Shown in pieces: positions 9,385-18,808 of a stretch of 64,000 bases of DNA (the first letter of the stretch is position 1; every line of letters starts with the position of its first letter). The stretch spans positions 1-64,000 of the forward strand of contig CAVXNH010000047.1 in NCBI GenBank assembly GCA_963762885.1, written 5' to 3'. A program made the position numbers and the translations under genes. The notes below the pieces were generated by a model. It did not search any database and was not told the origin of the DNA. It saw only the letters and a program-made list of their open reading frames with translations. This stretch comes from JASHVB01 sp963762885 (GTDB lineage: Bacteria; Pseudomonadota; Alphaproteobacteria; Acetobacterales; Acetobacteraceae).

Positions 9385-9618
9385 GGGCGCAGTGTAGGGC
9401 GGGGCGGCAATTCGGGGATAGCCGGGTAGGACGGAACTTGTGGTGCGGGGGTGGGTTGTGCCCTTATCTGCGGCGCTCCGCCCGGAGCCACAGGTCTGCC
9501 ATGGCTTCGGTCAAGCGGACCAGGCGAGATGCCAACTTTGACCCGCCCGCATCGGCGTCGTGGCATGGGCTGGCGATCGAGTAAGGCTACAGCGACGCGT
9601 AACTTGCCAGGTGTTGGA

Positions 9619-10712
9619 ATGCTTGATCGCATTGAGATAAGGAACTTCAAGTCAATCCTTAGCCTGCAGCTCGAACTGCGCCCATTAAACGTTGTGGTAG
9701 GACCGAGTGGCGCGGGCAAATCCAATCTTATTGGCGCATTCCGGTTGTTGGACCAGATCGTCCAAAAGCGCCTCTAGGAATACGTCGTGCGTCAGGGTGG
9801 CGCGGCGCGCATGCTGCACTATAGACCGAAGGTCTCGCCGAACCTGGCAATGAGATTCGATTTTGAGCGCAACGGCTACAGCTTTACGCTGGCGCCTTCC
9901 ACGGACGATAGTTTGTTTATCATCCGCGAGGAAATTCACTTTCGCGGTGACTATGTCCCAGATGGAGGGCCGCTACTCGGGGTCGGGCATAAGGAAGCGA
10001 GATTACCTGATGTAGCACGAAATGATCCGAAGCGGCGTGTGCCGTAACATGTGATGCAAGGCGTGCGCGATTGGGTGGTGTACCACTTCCACGACACTTC
10101 CGAGACCAGCCCTCCCAAACCGACGCAGGACGTAGACGACGACCGAAGCTTGCGGCCGGACGCCGCCAATCTGGCTGCATTCCTGTATCGTCTGCAGCAG
10201 CAGCGTGCAGATGAGTTTAGCCGCATCACCGAACACATTCAGCGCATTGCCCGTTCTTCGCCGAGTTCCGCCTTGCTCCGCTGGCCGCCCGACCGAACAA
10301 GATCAAGCTTGAATGGCGGCACCGTCAGTCTGACGCCTATTTTGACGGCGCGTCCCTGTCTGATGGAACTTTACGCTTCATCTGTCTTGCAGCGCTTCTC
10401 TCGCAGCCACAAATCTCCATGCCGTCGGTCATTCTTATCGACGAACCCGAGTTGGGACTGCACCCTGCGGCACTGACCCTGCTGGCCGAAGTGCTGCGCG
10501 AGGCTGCGAGCCACTCACAGAAGATATTGGCCGCGACCCAGTCTGTCACGCTGCTGGATCACCTGACCCCCGAAGAAGTCATCGTGGCCGACCAGATCGA
10601 CGGCGCCTCAACATTCCGTCGTCCTGACGAGGCGGAACTGCGTGACTGGATGGAGGATTACGGGCTCGGCGAACTTTGGTTGAAGAACGTGTTGGGTGGA
10701 CGTCCTCAGTGA
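9619..10712 (+). pseudogene. Broken AAA/ABC-type ATPase (RecF/OLD-like, AAA_21 type)
   Basis: The N-terminus MLDRIEIRNFKSILSLQLEL with Walker A GPSGAGKSN is followed by a TAG at 9775. Homology continues in other frames (NLAMRFDFERNGYSFTLAP, then VRDWVVYHFHDTSETSP) and ends in an intact segment with Walker B SVILIDEPELGLHP and the switch region KILAATQSVTLLDHL. This is the layout of SMC-like ATPases that pair with TOPRIM-like partners in OLD- and PARIS-type defence modules. At least three breaks make it non-functional as written. Its stop overlaps the start of the DUF4276-like gene, so the two formed an operon. Confidence 0.8.
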
Positions 10713-10892
10713 ACCGTCTGCTGCTGGTCGAGGGGCGGACCGAGGAGCCAGAGGTGGCCGGCTTCGTCTGAACAGCGTTTCGGTCCCGATAGATGGATTC
10801 CCGACCGATCCGTTCCATCAATTGCCGTTGCGGGGCATCGCGTAGGGAGGGCGTAGCCCGACCGGAGCGAAGCCCCGCAACGGCGACGAATT

Positions 10893-11768
10893 TCACGCCG
10901 CCTCCGCCACTGCGAGGCCCGCGAAATAGACGTGATCCGGCGTCCGTCCGTCAAGGCTCGAATGCGGTCGCTTGCGATTATAGAACCCCAAATAACCGCC
11001 AAGCGAGCTGCGTGCCTCCGCCACACTGTCATAGGCACGCAGATACACCTCCTCATACTTCACCGAACGCCATAGCCGCTCGACGAACACATTGTCGCGC
11101 CAGGAGCCGCGTCCATCCATGCTGATCTTGATCGCGTTGTCAGTCAGCAGTCCGGTGAACGCCGCACTGGTGAACTGGCTGCCCTGGTCGGTGTTGAAGA
11201 TCTCCGGCCGGCCATGCCGGGCCAGTGCTTCGTCGACCGCGTCCAGGCAGAACTCGACCTCCATCGAAATCGACACCCGCCAGGCCAGCACGCGCCGGCT
11301 GAACCAGTCCATCACCGCGGCGAGATACACGAAGCCCCGGGCCATAGGTATGTAAGTGATGTCCATCGCCCACGCCTGGTTCGGCCGCTCGATCGCCATC
11401 CCACGCAGCAGATACGGAAACACCTTGTGCCCGTCTGCCGGTTTTGAGGTATTTGGACGGCGGTAGATCGCCTCGATTGCCATCCGCCGCATCATCGTCC
11501 TGACCTGTTCCCGCCCGATTGCGATCCCTTCGCCGCGCAGCAGGTCGCGCAGCATCCGGCTGCCAGCGAACGGATAGTCGAGGTGCAGCTCGTCGATCCG
11601 CCGCATGATCGCAAGTTCAGCGGCAGGCACGGGACAGGCACTATAATAGAGACTGCCCCGGCTGATCCCCAGCACTGCTGCCTGGCGGGTCAGCGGCAGT
11701 TTGTGGCCGCGGTCGATCATCGCCTTGCGCTCGGATGGCCGGCCTTGCCGAGCGCAGCCGATAAAAAA
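10893..11768 (-). CDS. IS3-family transposase OrfB (DDE integrase domain)
   Basis: This is the catalytic part of the transposase, made as an OrfAB fusion through -1 slippage at 11762-11768. It continues FFIGCARQGRPSERK and has the HTH_21-like region (LPLTRQAAVLGISRGSLYY). The rve integrase core shows the three acidic residues: Asp in AWAMDITYIPM, Asp in FNTDQGSQFTS and Glu in NVFVERLWRSVKYEEVY. It ends with the typical YNRKRPHSSLDGRTPDHVY. The frame is intact. Confidence 0.93.
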   Translation of the reverse strand, partial: FFIGCARQGRPSERKAMIDRGHKLPLTRQAAVLGISRGSLYYSACPVPAAELAIMRRIDELHLDYPFAGSRMLRDLLRGEGIAIGREQVRTMMRRMAIEAIYRRPNTSKPADGHKVFPYLLRGMAIERPNQAWAMDITYIPMARGFVYLAAVMDWFSRRVLAWRVSISMEVEFCLDAVDEALARHGRPEIFNTDQGSQFTSAAFTGLLTDNAIKISMDGRGSWRDNVFVERLWRSVKYEEVYLRAYDSVAEARSSLGGYLGFYNRKRPHSSLDGRTPDHVYFAGLAVAEAA

Positions 11769-12028
11769 TCGTTCTCCAGGGTCAGCTCGCCGATCTTCGC
11801 GTGCAGCGTTTTCAGGTCCACCTCGGGTTCGGAGGATTTGCCGTTCGAGCCACCGCCGAACAGGCCGGCTGCCCCCTCCACCAGTTGGGTCTTCCACGCC
11901 GTGACCTGCGTCGGATGCACCTCGTGAAGCTGCGCCAACTCAGCCAGCGTCTTCTCGCCCTTGATCGCCGCCAAGGCGACCTTCGCCTTGAAGGCCGGGC
12001 TGTGGTTACGCCGTGTACGCTTCGCCAT
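11717..12028 (-). CDS. IS3-family transposase OrfA (helix-turn-helix)
   Basis: A 103-residue DNA-binding subunit beginning MAKRTRRNHSPAFKAKVALA, with the HTH_8/transposase_8 fold (KTLAELAQLHEVHPTQVTAW) and a C-terminal coiled coil ending KIGELTLENDFLSAALGK. The start ATG at 12028 has a strong AGGAGGGGAAC Shine-Dalgarno. OrfA alone ends SARR; ribosomal slippage yields the OrfAB transposase. Confidence 0.92.
   Translation of the reverse strand: MAKRTRRNHSPAFKAKVALAAIKGEKTLAELAQLHEVHPTQVTAWKTQLVEGAAGLFGGGSNGKSSEPEVDLKTLHAKIGELTLENDFLSAALGKAGHPSARR
11762..11768 (-). promoter_or_regulatory. Programmed -1 frameshift heptamer T TTT TTA
   Basis: In the OrfA frame the codons read GAT TTT TTA TCG. 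Slipping by -1 gives TTT TTT ATC GGC, which continues exactly into the conserved OrfB frame. T TTT TTA is an established X XXY YYZ slippery sequence, and IS3-family elements use such sites to make OrfAB. Confidence 0.85.
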
Positions 12029-12802
12029 GTTCCCCTCCTGTTGCGCGGCATCCTCGCCGCAGTCAGGCAGGGAATCCATTTATCGGCCTGTTCAGTTTTG
12101 GCCGGCCACCTCTGCCTTTTGTCAACCACGTGCTGCGTCCTCACCTCGCACCGTTGGCGTTTTCGTGGAACGAGCGAGTCTCCCGCCAACCGGGGAACTG
12201 CCGGAGGGCAAGCGGTATAAAGGCGGCGCCACGACGTATCGCCAAATAGGCCGCTACGCGCGCCGGCTCCTGGGCGATGCCGATGCCTACGTTACAACTC
12301 TGATCGACTATTATGGATTGCCAGCCGACTTCCCCGAATTGGCCGCTGGGAAGGCATAGCCGGATCTCATAGACAAGGTTGCGGCGCTCGAGGCCGCGTT
12401 CAGCGAGGACATCGATCATCCAAGGTTTCACCCCTTTCTTGTCGTGCATGAATTCGAGGCCCGGGTGTTTGCCGCACCGGAGGCAGCGTAAAACCATCTC
12501 TCTGTAAAAGGTTCGGAGCGGAACTGGAGAAAGTGGCGGCAACGGCGGGCGGTGCCGAGCGAGTAAACGACGGTCCCACAACCCATCCGTCGGCGCGCCT
12601 GGCCACGACCGCCCGAAAGTTGGGCCGGCGGCAGTATGGTAAGGTCGCCGATGGTTCCGATATTGTCGCCAAAGCCGGCTTGGGTGTCATTCGCAGCGGG
12701 TGCCCGCACTTCGCCGAATGGTTGGGCTGGCTGGAAAGCCTCGCACCGCAAACTGAGTAAGAGTCCGACGCTGTGCGAAATCGGAATTGGAATACCCGCC
12801 CC

Positions 12803-13206
12803 TTAGGGCGCGCCACGGTCGCACTGCATCCTTTCCCGCACCGCCTGTGCCAGCAGACCTGAACGCGTGTGTCCGGTGCGCACCGCATGCCGATCCAGCG
12901 CGGAAAGCCACTCTTCCGGCAAGGTGCTGTTCACCCGCACAGACCGGTCGGGAAGTTCAGCACGCACCAGGATGCGTCCAAGTCCGACTACATCAGCGTC
13001 TGTCGTGACATCATTCAGCTCGGATGGGTCGGGTAGCGCCTCGCCACGCTCCGCCGTCAGGTCGATATGACCTGCAATACTTCCTCGGCATTGGGCGCCG
13101 CTTCTCGCAATGAGGCCCCGGCACTGGAGCAGCCAGGCATGTTGGGAAAGAACACGCCAAACCCGCCTTCCGCCTGCTCGATGATCGCCGGATAGTAACG
13201 GACCAC
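12803..13206 (-). pseudogene. hicB: HicB-like antitoxin, frame broken by one deletion
   Basis: GTG at 13206 starts VVRYYPAIIEQAEGGFGVFF, then PNMPGCSSAGASLREA, the HicB partial RNase-H fold with the diagnostic PxxPGC element. After EEVLQ one base of a G run is missing (near 13068). Beyond it the homology continues in another frame (HIDLTAERGEALPDPSEL), ending in a ribbon-helix-helix (RVNSTLPEEWLSALDRHA). It would neutralise HicA. It lies 2 bp after the hicA-like remnant on the same strand. The deletion may be a sequence error, but its partner is also damaged. Confidence 0.8.
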
Positions 13207-13208
13207 CT

Positions 13209-13403
13209 TTAACTGCTTCCCGGCGACACCCCTGACTGCCGCTCGACGCTGCGCAGGGTTCCAGGTGGGATGCCCTTGACCGGATGCGTGACTGTGCCGG
13301 GCCGCTCGCGATGCCGAAAATGATGGTGGCTGCCGGTCACGCGTATCAACCGCATGCCGCCTCGCCGGAACGCCGTGGCTTGCCGCCGACTCCGCAGCCG
13401 CCG
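13209..13403 (-). pseudogene. hicA: Degraded HicA-like mRNA interferase toxin
   Basis: The core RVTGSHHHFRH carries the catalytic His of the dsRBD-like HicA fold, followed by RERPGTVTHPVKGIPPGTL and SVERQSGV, all typical of HicA. The N-terminal strand/helix is not readable in one frame (fragment KPRRSGEAAC in another), and one residue block in the TVPHP segment is missing. It is therefore disrupted by at least one indel. It is followed directly by the hicB-like gene. Confidence 0.72.
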
Positions 13404-13719
13404 TAACGTCCTGATCACGGGAGAAATGTCGCGGCGAGCAGCAGGGTGTGACCGATCAACTGAAACCGGCCGGGTTTTGGCGTTGCACCGGTTCGGATGA
13501 CGCCGCCTCGCGCGGCCGCCTTGCCCAGGTGCGGCTGGTGCTGGCTGCCCAACAGCAGGCGAATCCCGGCCGTCCCGCGCGGGTTCCCCGCGTCGGGAAC
13601 GTGGCGGGAATGCCGCACAATATAGTCGATTCGTCCTGGCGAGGCCCGGGGTTTCCACAGACCGGTCGCGATCCGTTAGCGTATACGGGCGCCTCGACCG
13701 GCGTAACGGAGTTCCCTGG
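13404..13719. other. Intergenic region with a short remnant resembling the FGE-sulfatase domain
   Basis: No intact gene. In the + direction, bases about 13635-13685 encode SSWRGPGFPQTGRDPL. This is close to SFWHDPGFPQTDRDPV of the following cyclase-FGE gene, at roughly 78 percent nucleotide identity by eye over 51 bases. The rest shows nothing recognisable apart from the presumed promoter of the cyclase gene. Confidence 0.5.
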
Positions 13720-15255
13720 GTGAGTGAGACAAACCGCCGCCTGGCCGCGATTCTGGCCGCCGATGTGGTGGGCTACTCCGCCATGGTCGGTGAGGACGAG
13801 CCGGGCACCCTGGCGCGCGTCCGGGCGATGCGCATCGAACTGGTCGAACCACTCGCCGCCGAGCATGGCGGGCGGTTGTTCAAGACCACGGGCGATGGGT
13901 TTCTGCTGGAGTTCGCCAGCGCCGTGCAGGCGTTGCGCTGCGCCATCGCGATCCAGGATACGTTGCGCGCGCAGGCAGATGGGCTGAGCCTGCGCATCGG
14001 CGTGCATCAGGGCGAGGTAGTGCCCGAGGGCGAGGACTTGCTCGGCGACGGCGTCATCGTTGCGTCGCGGTTGGAGCCGTTGGCCGAACCAGGAGGTATC
14101 TGTATTTCCGCCCGCGTGCGCGAAGACGCCGCCGGCAAAATGGCGCTGGACGTGGACGACCTGGGCGAGCGCCCGCTACGGAACATGACGTCGAAAATAC
14201 GGGTGTTCCGAGTGCGGATGGGAGCGGCAGAGGGGCCGGTCCTGGTGCCGCCATCGGCGTATGCCCGATTCCGATCGTCGCGGCCAGGGGTGGTGTTGAC
14301 CGCCGCCATCGTACTTGCCGCGCTGATCGCCGGTGGCCTCGCATTCCTGTGGCAGCGCGCCCCGCCGGCCACCGGAGCAGAGCACGCCGGAACCGGAGAG
14401 ACGGCAGCATTGCCGGTCTCCGCTGAGCCGCCGCCCGACAGGTTGACGCGCGACTGTCCGACTTGTCCGGAGCTGGTGTTGATCCCGCCCGGCAGCTTCA
14501 CGATGGGCGTGCCGCCAGAGGAGGACGACCGGGAGGGCGTGTCCCGGTCGTATGACGACGATGCGCGGCCGCCGCACAAGGTCACCATCGCACAGCCGTT
14601 CTGGTTGGGCCGGTACCCGGTGACGCGCGGCGAATACGGCGCCTTCGTAGAGGACACGGGCTATCAGGGTGGCGGCTCGTTCTGGCACGACCCGGGCTTT
14701 CCGCAGACCGATCGCGATCCGGTGGTGGATGTCAGTGCCACCGACGCTGCCGCGTACGCCCGATGGTTGTCGCGCAAGACCGGCAAGGCCTATCGCCTGC
14801 CGAGCGAGGCGGAGTGGGAATATGCGGCGCGCGCCGGCACGACGACGCCGCGGTATTGGGGTGACGACCTGGCCGCGGCCTGCACGTACGGCAATGTCGC
14901 GGACGAGACGTTGCGCAAGAATTTCCAGGGGCAGGCGGACAAGGACCGGTATTTCCCGTGCGACGACGGCTACGCCAATACCTCGCCCGCCGGGACGTTC
15001 CAGCCGAACGGCCTCGGGCTCGCCGACATGCTGGGCAATGTGTGGCAGTGGGTGGCGGACCCTTGGCACGACAACTACCAGGGTGCGCCGACGGATGGAT
15101 CGGTCTGGGCCACCGAAGGTGCGACCGGCCGGCGGGTGCTGCGCGGCGGTTCCTGGAGCGGCAATCCGGGGGGCGTTCGCGCCGGCACGCGTGGCAAGGC
15201 CGAGCCGGGGATCCGCTTCAACAACGGCGGCTTCCGCGTGGCCAGGAGCCCTTGA
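13720..15255 (+). CDS. Class III adenylate/guanylate cyclase fused through a transmembrane helix to a formylglycine-generating-enzyme-like (SUMF1) domain
   Basis: 511 residues, GTG start. Residues 1-165 are a cyclase homology domain: first metal Asp15 in ILAADVVGYSAM, purine-selecting Lys55 and second metal Asp59 in FKTTGDGF, and Arg117 in VIVASRLEPLAEPGG. The usual transition-state Asn position is Ile112 (GDGVIVASR rather than GDGVNVAAR), so activity needs caution. One membrane helix spans about 190-211. Residues 247-511 form an FGE-sulfatase fold (PPGSFTMG, RYPVTRGEYGAFV, RLPSEAEWEYAARAG, DMLGNVWQWV, LRGGSW), presumably periplasmic. An external cue sensed or bound by the FGE-like domain could control cAMP synthesis; this is inference. 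Confidence 0.9.
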   Translation: MSETNRRLAAILAADVVGYSAMVGEDEPGTLARVRAMRIELVEPLAAEHGGRLFKTTGDGFLLEFASAVQALRCAIAIQDTLRAQADGLSLRIGVHQGEVVPEGEDLLGDGVIVASRLEPLAEPGGICISARVREDAAGKMALDVDDLGERPLRNMTSKIRVFRVRMGAAEGPVLVPPSAYARFRSSRPGVVLTAAIVLAALIAGGLAFLWQRAPPATGAEHAGTGETAALPVSAEPPPDRLTRDCPTCPELVLIPPGSFTMGVPPEEDDREGVSRSYDDDARPPHKVTIAQPFWLGRYPVTRGEYGAFVEDTGYQGGGSFWHDPGFPQTDRDPVVDVSATDAAAYARWLSRKTGKAYRLPSEAEWEYAARAGTTTPRYWGDDLAAACTYGNVADETLRKNFQGQADKDRYFPCDDGYANTSPAGTFQPNGLGLADMLGNVWQWVADPWHDNYQGAPTDGSVWATEGATGRRVLRGGSWSGNPGGVRAGTRGKAEPGIRFNNGGFRVARSP

Positions 15256-15310
15256 CCGCACGCAGATCCAGGGCTGATCGCGCCTCGGCGACGGATACAG
15301 ACGAACAGGG

Positions 15311-15340
15311 GTGGACGGTGGGCCTTCTCCCGCCATGACG
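15311..15340. repeat. Copy of the dispersed GGCGGGCCTTCGCCCGCC-type palindrome
   Basis: GGACGGTGGGCCTTCTCCCGCCATGACG shows the same core as 3150-3193 with mismatched arms (written here only in part: GGTGGGCCTTCTCCCGCC). It lies between two convergent genes. Confidence 0.6.
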
Positions 15341-15418
15341 CGTCGAGCGGCGTCGGTGTGCCCCCAACTGGAGCAGAATTGGCGCCCTCTCGCGTTCGAC
15401 GGCAACGTGTTATCGCCG

Positions 15419-17117
15419 CTACCCCGCGGCGCGCAGCACGGCCAGGTCGCAGCCTTCGTCGGCCTGCAGCACTTGCTCCGCCACGATCCGATCCCAGCCC
15501 CGCCGCGGCGTTTCCGGTGCGCGCCATGCCGCCTGCCGCCGTGCCAGCACTGCGTCGTCCACCAGCAGATCCAGCGTCCGGCGGGCCACCGACATGCGTA
15601 TGCGGTCGCCGCTCTCCACCAGGGCCAGCGGGCCGCCGGCCGCCGCCTCGGGCGTGATGTGCAGCACGATGGTGCCGAATGCGGTGCCGGACATCCGGCA
15701 GTCGCTCATCCGCACCATGTCTTTCACCCCGGCGCGCGCCAGCTTGGACGGGATCGGCAGGTAGCCTGCCTCCGGCATACCGGCCGGGGTCAGGGGGCCG
15801 GCGTTCTTCAGCACCATGATGTCGGACTCGGTGACGTCCAGCGCCGGGTCGTCGATGCGGGCCGCGAGGTCCTCCAACCCGTCGAACACCACGGCGCGGG
15901 CTTCCGTCTCGAACAGCGCCGGCGTCGCGGCGGAGCGCTTCACGATCGCGCCGCGTGGCGCCAGTGAGCCGAACAGCGCCACCAGGCCGCCCACGTCAGA
16001 CACCGGCTCGCTGCGGGCGCGGATATAGCGGCGATCGACGAAGGCGGGCTCGGTCAGGCGCTCGCCCAGCGTCGTGCCGGTGACGTCGCGCGCGCCCAGG
16101 TGCAGCAGGTCGCGCATTTCCCACAACAGCGCCGGCATGCCGCCCGCCGCGTGGAAGTCTTCCATGTAGCCTTCTCCGGTGGGCTTCAGGTCCACCAGCA
16201 CCGGCGTGGTGTCGGACAACTCGTTCAGTCGCGCCAGGTCCACGGCGATCCCGCGCCGTCCGGCGATCGCCGTCAGGTGGATCAGAGCGTTGGTCGAACC
16301 GCCCAACGCCAGCAGGACACGCAGGGCGTTCTCCACTGACTGCGGGTGTGATAATCTCCGATGGCCGGATCGGCTGGGTAATCAACCGCACCGCCAGCGC
16401 GCCGGCATCCTCCGCGGCGCGCAGCCGGTCGGCGTGCACGGCGGGGATCGATCCATGCCCGAGTGGCACCATCCCCAGCGCTTCGGCCAGGCACGCCATG
16501 GTGGAGGCGGTGCCCATCACGCCGCAGGTGCCGGCAGTGGTGGCCAGGCGGCCCTCGATTTCGGCAATGCGTTCGCTGGTGACGCGGCCGGCGCGATAGG
16601 CCGCCCAATAGCGCCGGCAATCGGTGCAGGCGGACAGGCGCTCGCCCTGGAACGGAGTTGCCAGCATCGGGCCGGTGACGAGTTGCACGCAGGGGATGTC
16701 GGCCGAGGCCGCCGCCATCAGTTGCGCCGGCACGGACTTGTCGCAGCCGCCGATCAGCACGGCGGAGTCCATCGGCTGCGCGGTCAGCATTGCCTCGGTG
16801 TCGAGCGCGGCGAGGTTCCGGTAGTGCATCGAACACGGAAATAGCGATGGCTCGCACAGCGACACTGTGGGGAATGCCAGCGGCAATCCGCCGGCCGCCA
16901 GCACGCCGCGCTTCACGGCTTCCACCAGGTCGGGCACCGTGCGGTGGCAGTTGTTGAAGTCGGAGCCGGTGTCGACGATGCCGACCACCGGCTTGTCCAG
17001 CATGGCCTGCGAATAGCCCATCGACTTGGCGAAGGACTTGCGCAGGTAAAGCGCGAAATCGCGGTCGCCGTAGTTCGCGGTGTTGCGGGCCAGCCCGCGC
17101 TTTGGTTCGGTGCTCAT
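15419..17117 (-). CDS. IlvD/Edd-family dehydratase (dihydroxy-acid or sugar-acid dehydratase), one frameshift
   Basis: About 565 residues. The N-terminal part (KPVVGIVDTGSDFNNCHRTV, LIGGCDKSVPAQLMAA, then TAGTCGVMGTASTMACLAEA) carries the three cysteines that bind the Fe-S cluster. The C-terminal half has ALGGSTNALIHL, PTGEGYMEDFHAAGG and the end domain SDCRMSGTAFGTIVLH. Near 16345 an extra G (CCCGCAG) shifts the frame; without it the sequence reads IITPQSVENALRVL. The motif set CTDCRRYWAAYRAG resembles sugar-acid dehydratases such as L-arabinonate dehydratase more than housekeeping IlvD, so a sugar-acid role is the better guess. An alternative ATG exists at 17126. Confidence 0.87.
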
Positions 17118-17186
17118 GCCGGTCATGCTACGCCGGGGGCTGTGCCCCTGGAACCCCCACCAAGGGGCGCCGCCACCTGGTGGGTT

Positions 17187-18568
17187 TCAGGGCAGGGCCC
17201 TGACCTTGCTTCGCTCCTCCGACTGCCCTGCCGGCAAAGCGGCCGGATCGGCCCGCGGCAGAAGCACCGTCACCGTGGTCCCGCGTCCAAGCTCGCTATC
17301 GATTTGCACACCGCCGCCCGACTGGGTGGCCAGGCCGTACACCTGGCTCAGGCCCAGGCCGGAGCCCTGTCCTACCGGCTTGGTCGTGAAGAACGGCTCG
17401 AACGCGTTGCGCAGAACCTCCTCGCTCATGCCGGTACCGGTATCGGTCACCGCAACACCAACATAGTCACCTGCCGCCATATCTTCTCCGGCGCCGGGGC
17501 GCGGCACCATCAGGTTCGCCGTCGTGATGGTCAGTACGCCGCCCGCCGGCATCGCGTCGCGCGCGTTGATCGCCAGGTTGAGGATGACATGCTCTATCTG
17601 CACCGGATCGACCAGCGCGGGCCACAAGTCGCCGGCAAGTCGGTATCCACCCGCACGCCACGTCCCACGGTGGATTGCAGCAATTCGTGCATACCGCGGA
17701 CGACCTCGTTCAGGCTCACCGAGGCCGGTTCCAGCGGCTGCTTGCGGGCAAACGCGAGCAATCGCTGCACCAGATCCGCACCACGTTCGGCCGCACTGAA
17801 TGATGACGCCCAGCAGTCGCGCCTGCTTCGGATACTCGCCGATGTCGCGTTCCAACAGATCGGCATTACCGATGATCGACGACAGCAGGTTGTTGAAGTC
17901 GTGCGCGATGCCCGCCGTCAGCCGGCCGACCGCCGCCATCTTTTGCGCCTGGCGCACGCGCTCCTCGGCATGGTGCCGCGCAGTGACGTCGGTGTAGAGC
18001 GTGACGAAGCCGCCGCCGGCGATCGGGTTGCGGCGCAATTCCAGCATCCGCCCGTTCGGCCGCGCGCGCTGCATCGTGCCGGTGCTGCCGCCGGAGCGCA
18101 GCAGCGCCATGCGCCGCTCCACCTCGGCTTCGATGTCCACCGGGCCGAATTCCCCGGCCTCGGCCTGGGCGCGCAGGATCTCCTCCATCGGCATCCCGAC
18201 GCGCAGAATATCGCGCGGCACCCCGGTAAAGTCGGGGAACTTGTCGTTCCACTGCCAACAGGGAGAGATTTTCGTCCACCATCATGATGCCGTCGCTCAT
18301 GCCGGCGAGGGTCGCTTCGAGCTGGGCCGTCTTGTCTGCCAACGAGCCGCGTTCCTCGTCGCGTCGGGTCATGCGCGACCGAGCCAGGCGGTCGAGGCGG
18401 AGCCACACCGCCAATGCCAGCAACAAAGCCACGCCGCCGCCGGCGAGCCAGGCGCCGCGTTCCCACCCCGACCATGTCGCGGATGGCGACAGCGCGCACG
18501 GTGCCGGACAGCACGATGGCGGCGATGACGCACAGGGGCAGGGCCGCCGTCAGGCGCCGGCCGGTCAT
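17187..18568 (-). CDS. Membrane-anchored PAS sensor histidine kinase, several frameshifts
   Basis: The N-terminal segment MTGRRLTAALPLCVIAAIVL gives one membrane helix and a second hydrophobic stretch is VALLLALAVWL. A PAS-like domain follows (TLAGMSDGIMMVDENLSLL ... GVPRDILRVGMPM ... GGGFVTLYTDVTARHHAEE). The phosphoacceptor H-box is GRLTAGIAHDFNNLLSSII. The HATPase domain shows NLAINARDAMPAGG (N box), DTGTGM (G1) and GQGSGLGLSQVYG (G2). The frame shifts near 18455, 18250, 17800 and 17640. No response regulator is adjacent. The 'DFNNLL' type of kinase often carries a receiver domain; none is seen here. Confidence 0.85.
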
Positions 18569-18808
18569 GCCCAGGTCGTTCTGTCCGATGCACTCCTCCT
18601 CGGGCGGTCGCCGCGGGCTCTGTCGCTGTCAGGACCTCCCAGCCGGATGGTGGCCCACCAGGAAGCCGCGGCAAATAAGCTCTGCCAAAAGAGCAGAACG
18701 GGCCGCGCTCACGAAAGCACCATGATGGCGTTGCGAGGTTATCACATTCATGTGAAGCCGCAGATAAAAGCTCAGAAATAATTTCGCCAGCACATGGACC
18801 GACGTGGC

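Larger units (their letters stand above)
10750..12113 (-). mobile_element. IS3-family insertion sequence, 1364 bp, with 3-bp target duplication GCC
   Basis: Imperfect terminal inverted repeats: both ends begin AGAGGTGGCCGGC, with further matches CTGAACAG and ATGGATTCCC inside. The direct repeat GCC is present at 10747-10749 and 12114-12116. Removing the element and one GCC restores the DUF4276-like frame (TEE-PFVN). It encodes OrfA and OrfB on the minus strand with a frameshift signal between them. The clean target duplication suggests recent insertion, although the host gene is otherwise decayed. Confidence 0.93.
10709..12760 (+). pseudogene. DUF4276-like gene interrupted by an IS3-family element and further mutations
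   Basis: GTG at 10709 overlaps the ATPase stop and starts MNRLLLVEGRTEE, the typical DUF4276 N-terminus. The coding sequence stops at the IS boundary (10749) and resumes in frame at 12114 with PFVNHVLRPHLAPL. A frameshift leads to the segment GGATTYRQIGRYARRLLGD and then TLIDYYGLPADFP. A TAG at 12357, after which homology continues (KVAALEAAF, then FHPFLVVHEFEA), and another frameshift near 12490 precede the end ACPHFAEWLG-like CPHFAEWLGWLESL. DUF4276 proteins commonly neighbour AAA_21 ATPases. Multiple independent lesions mean the module is dead. Confidence 0.82.
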
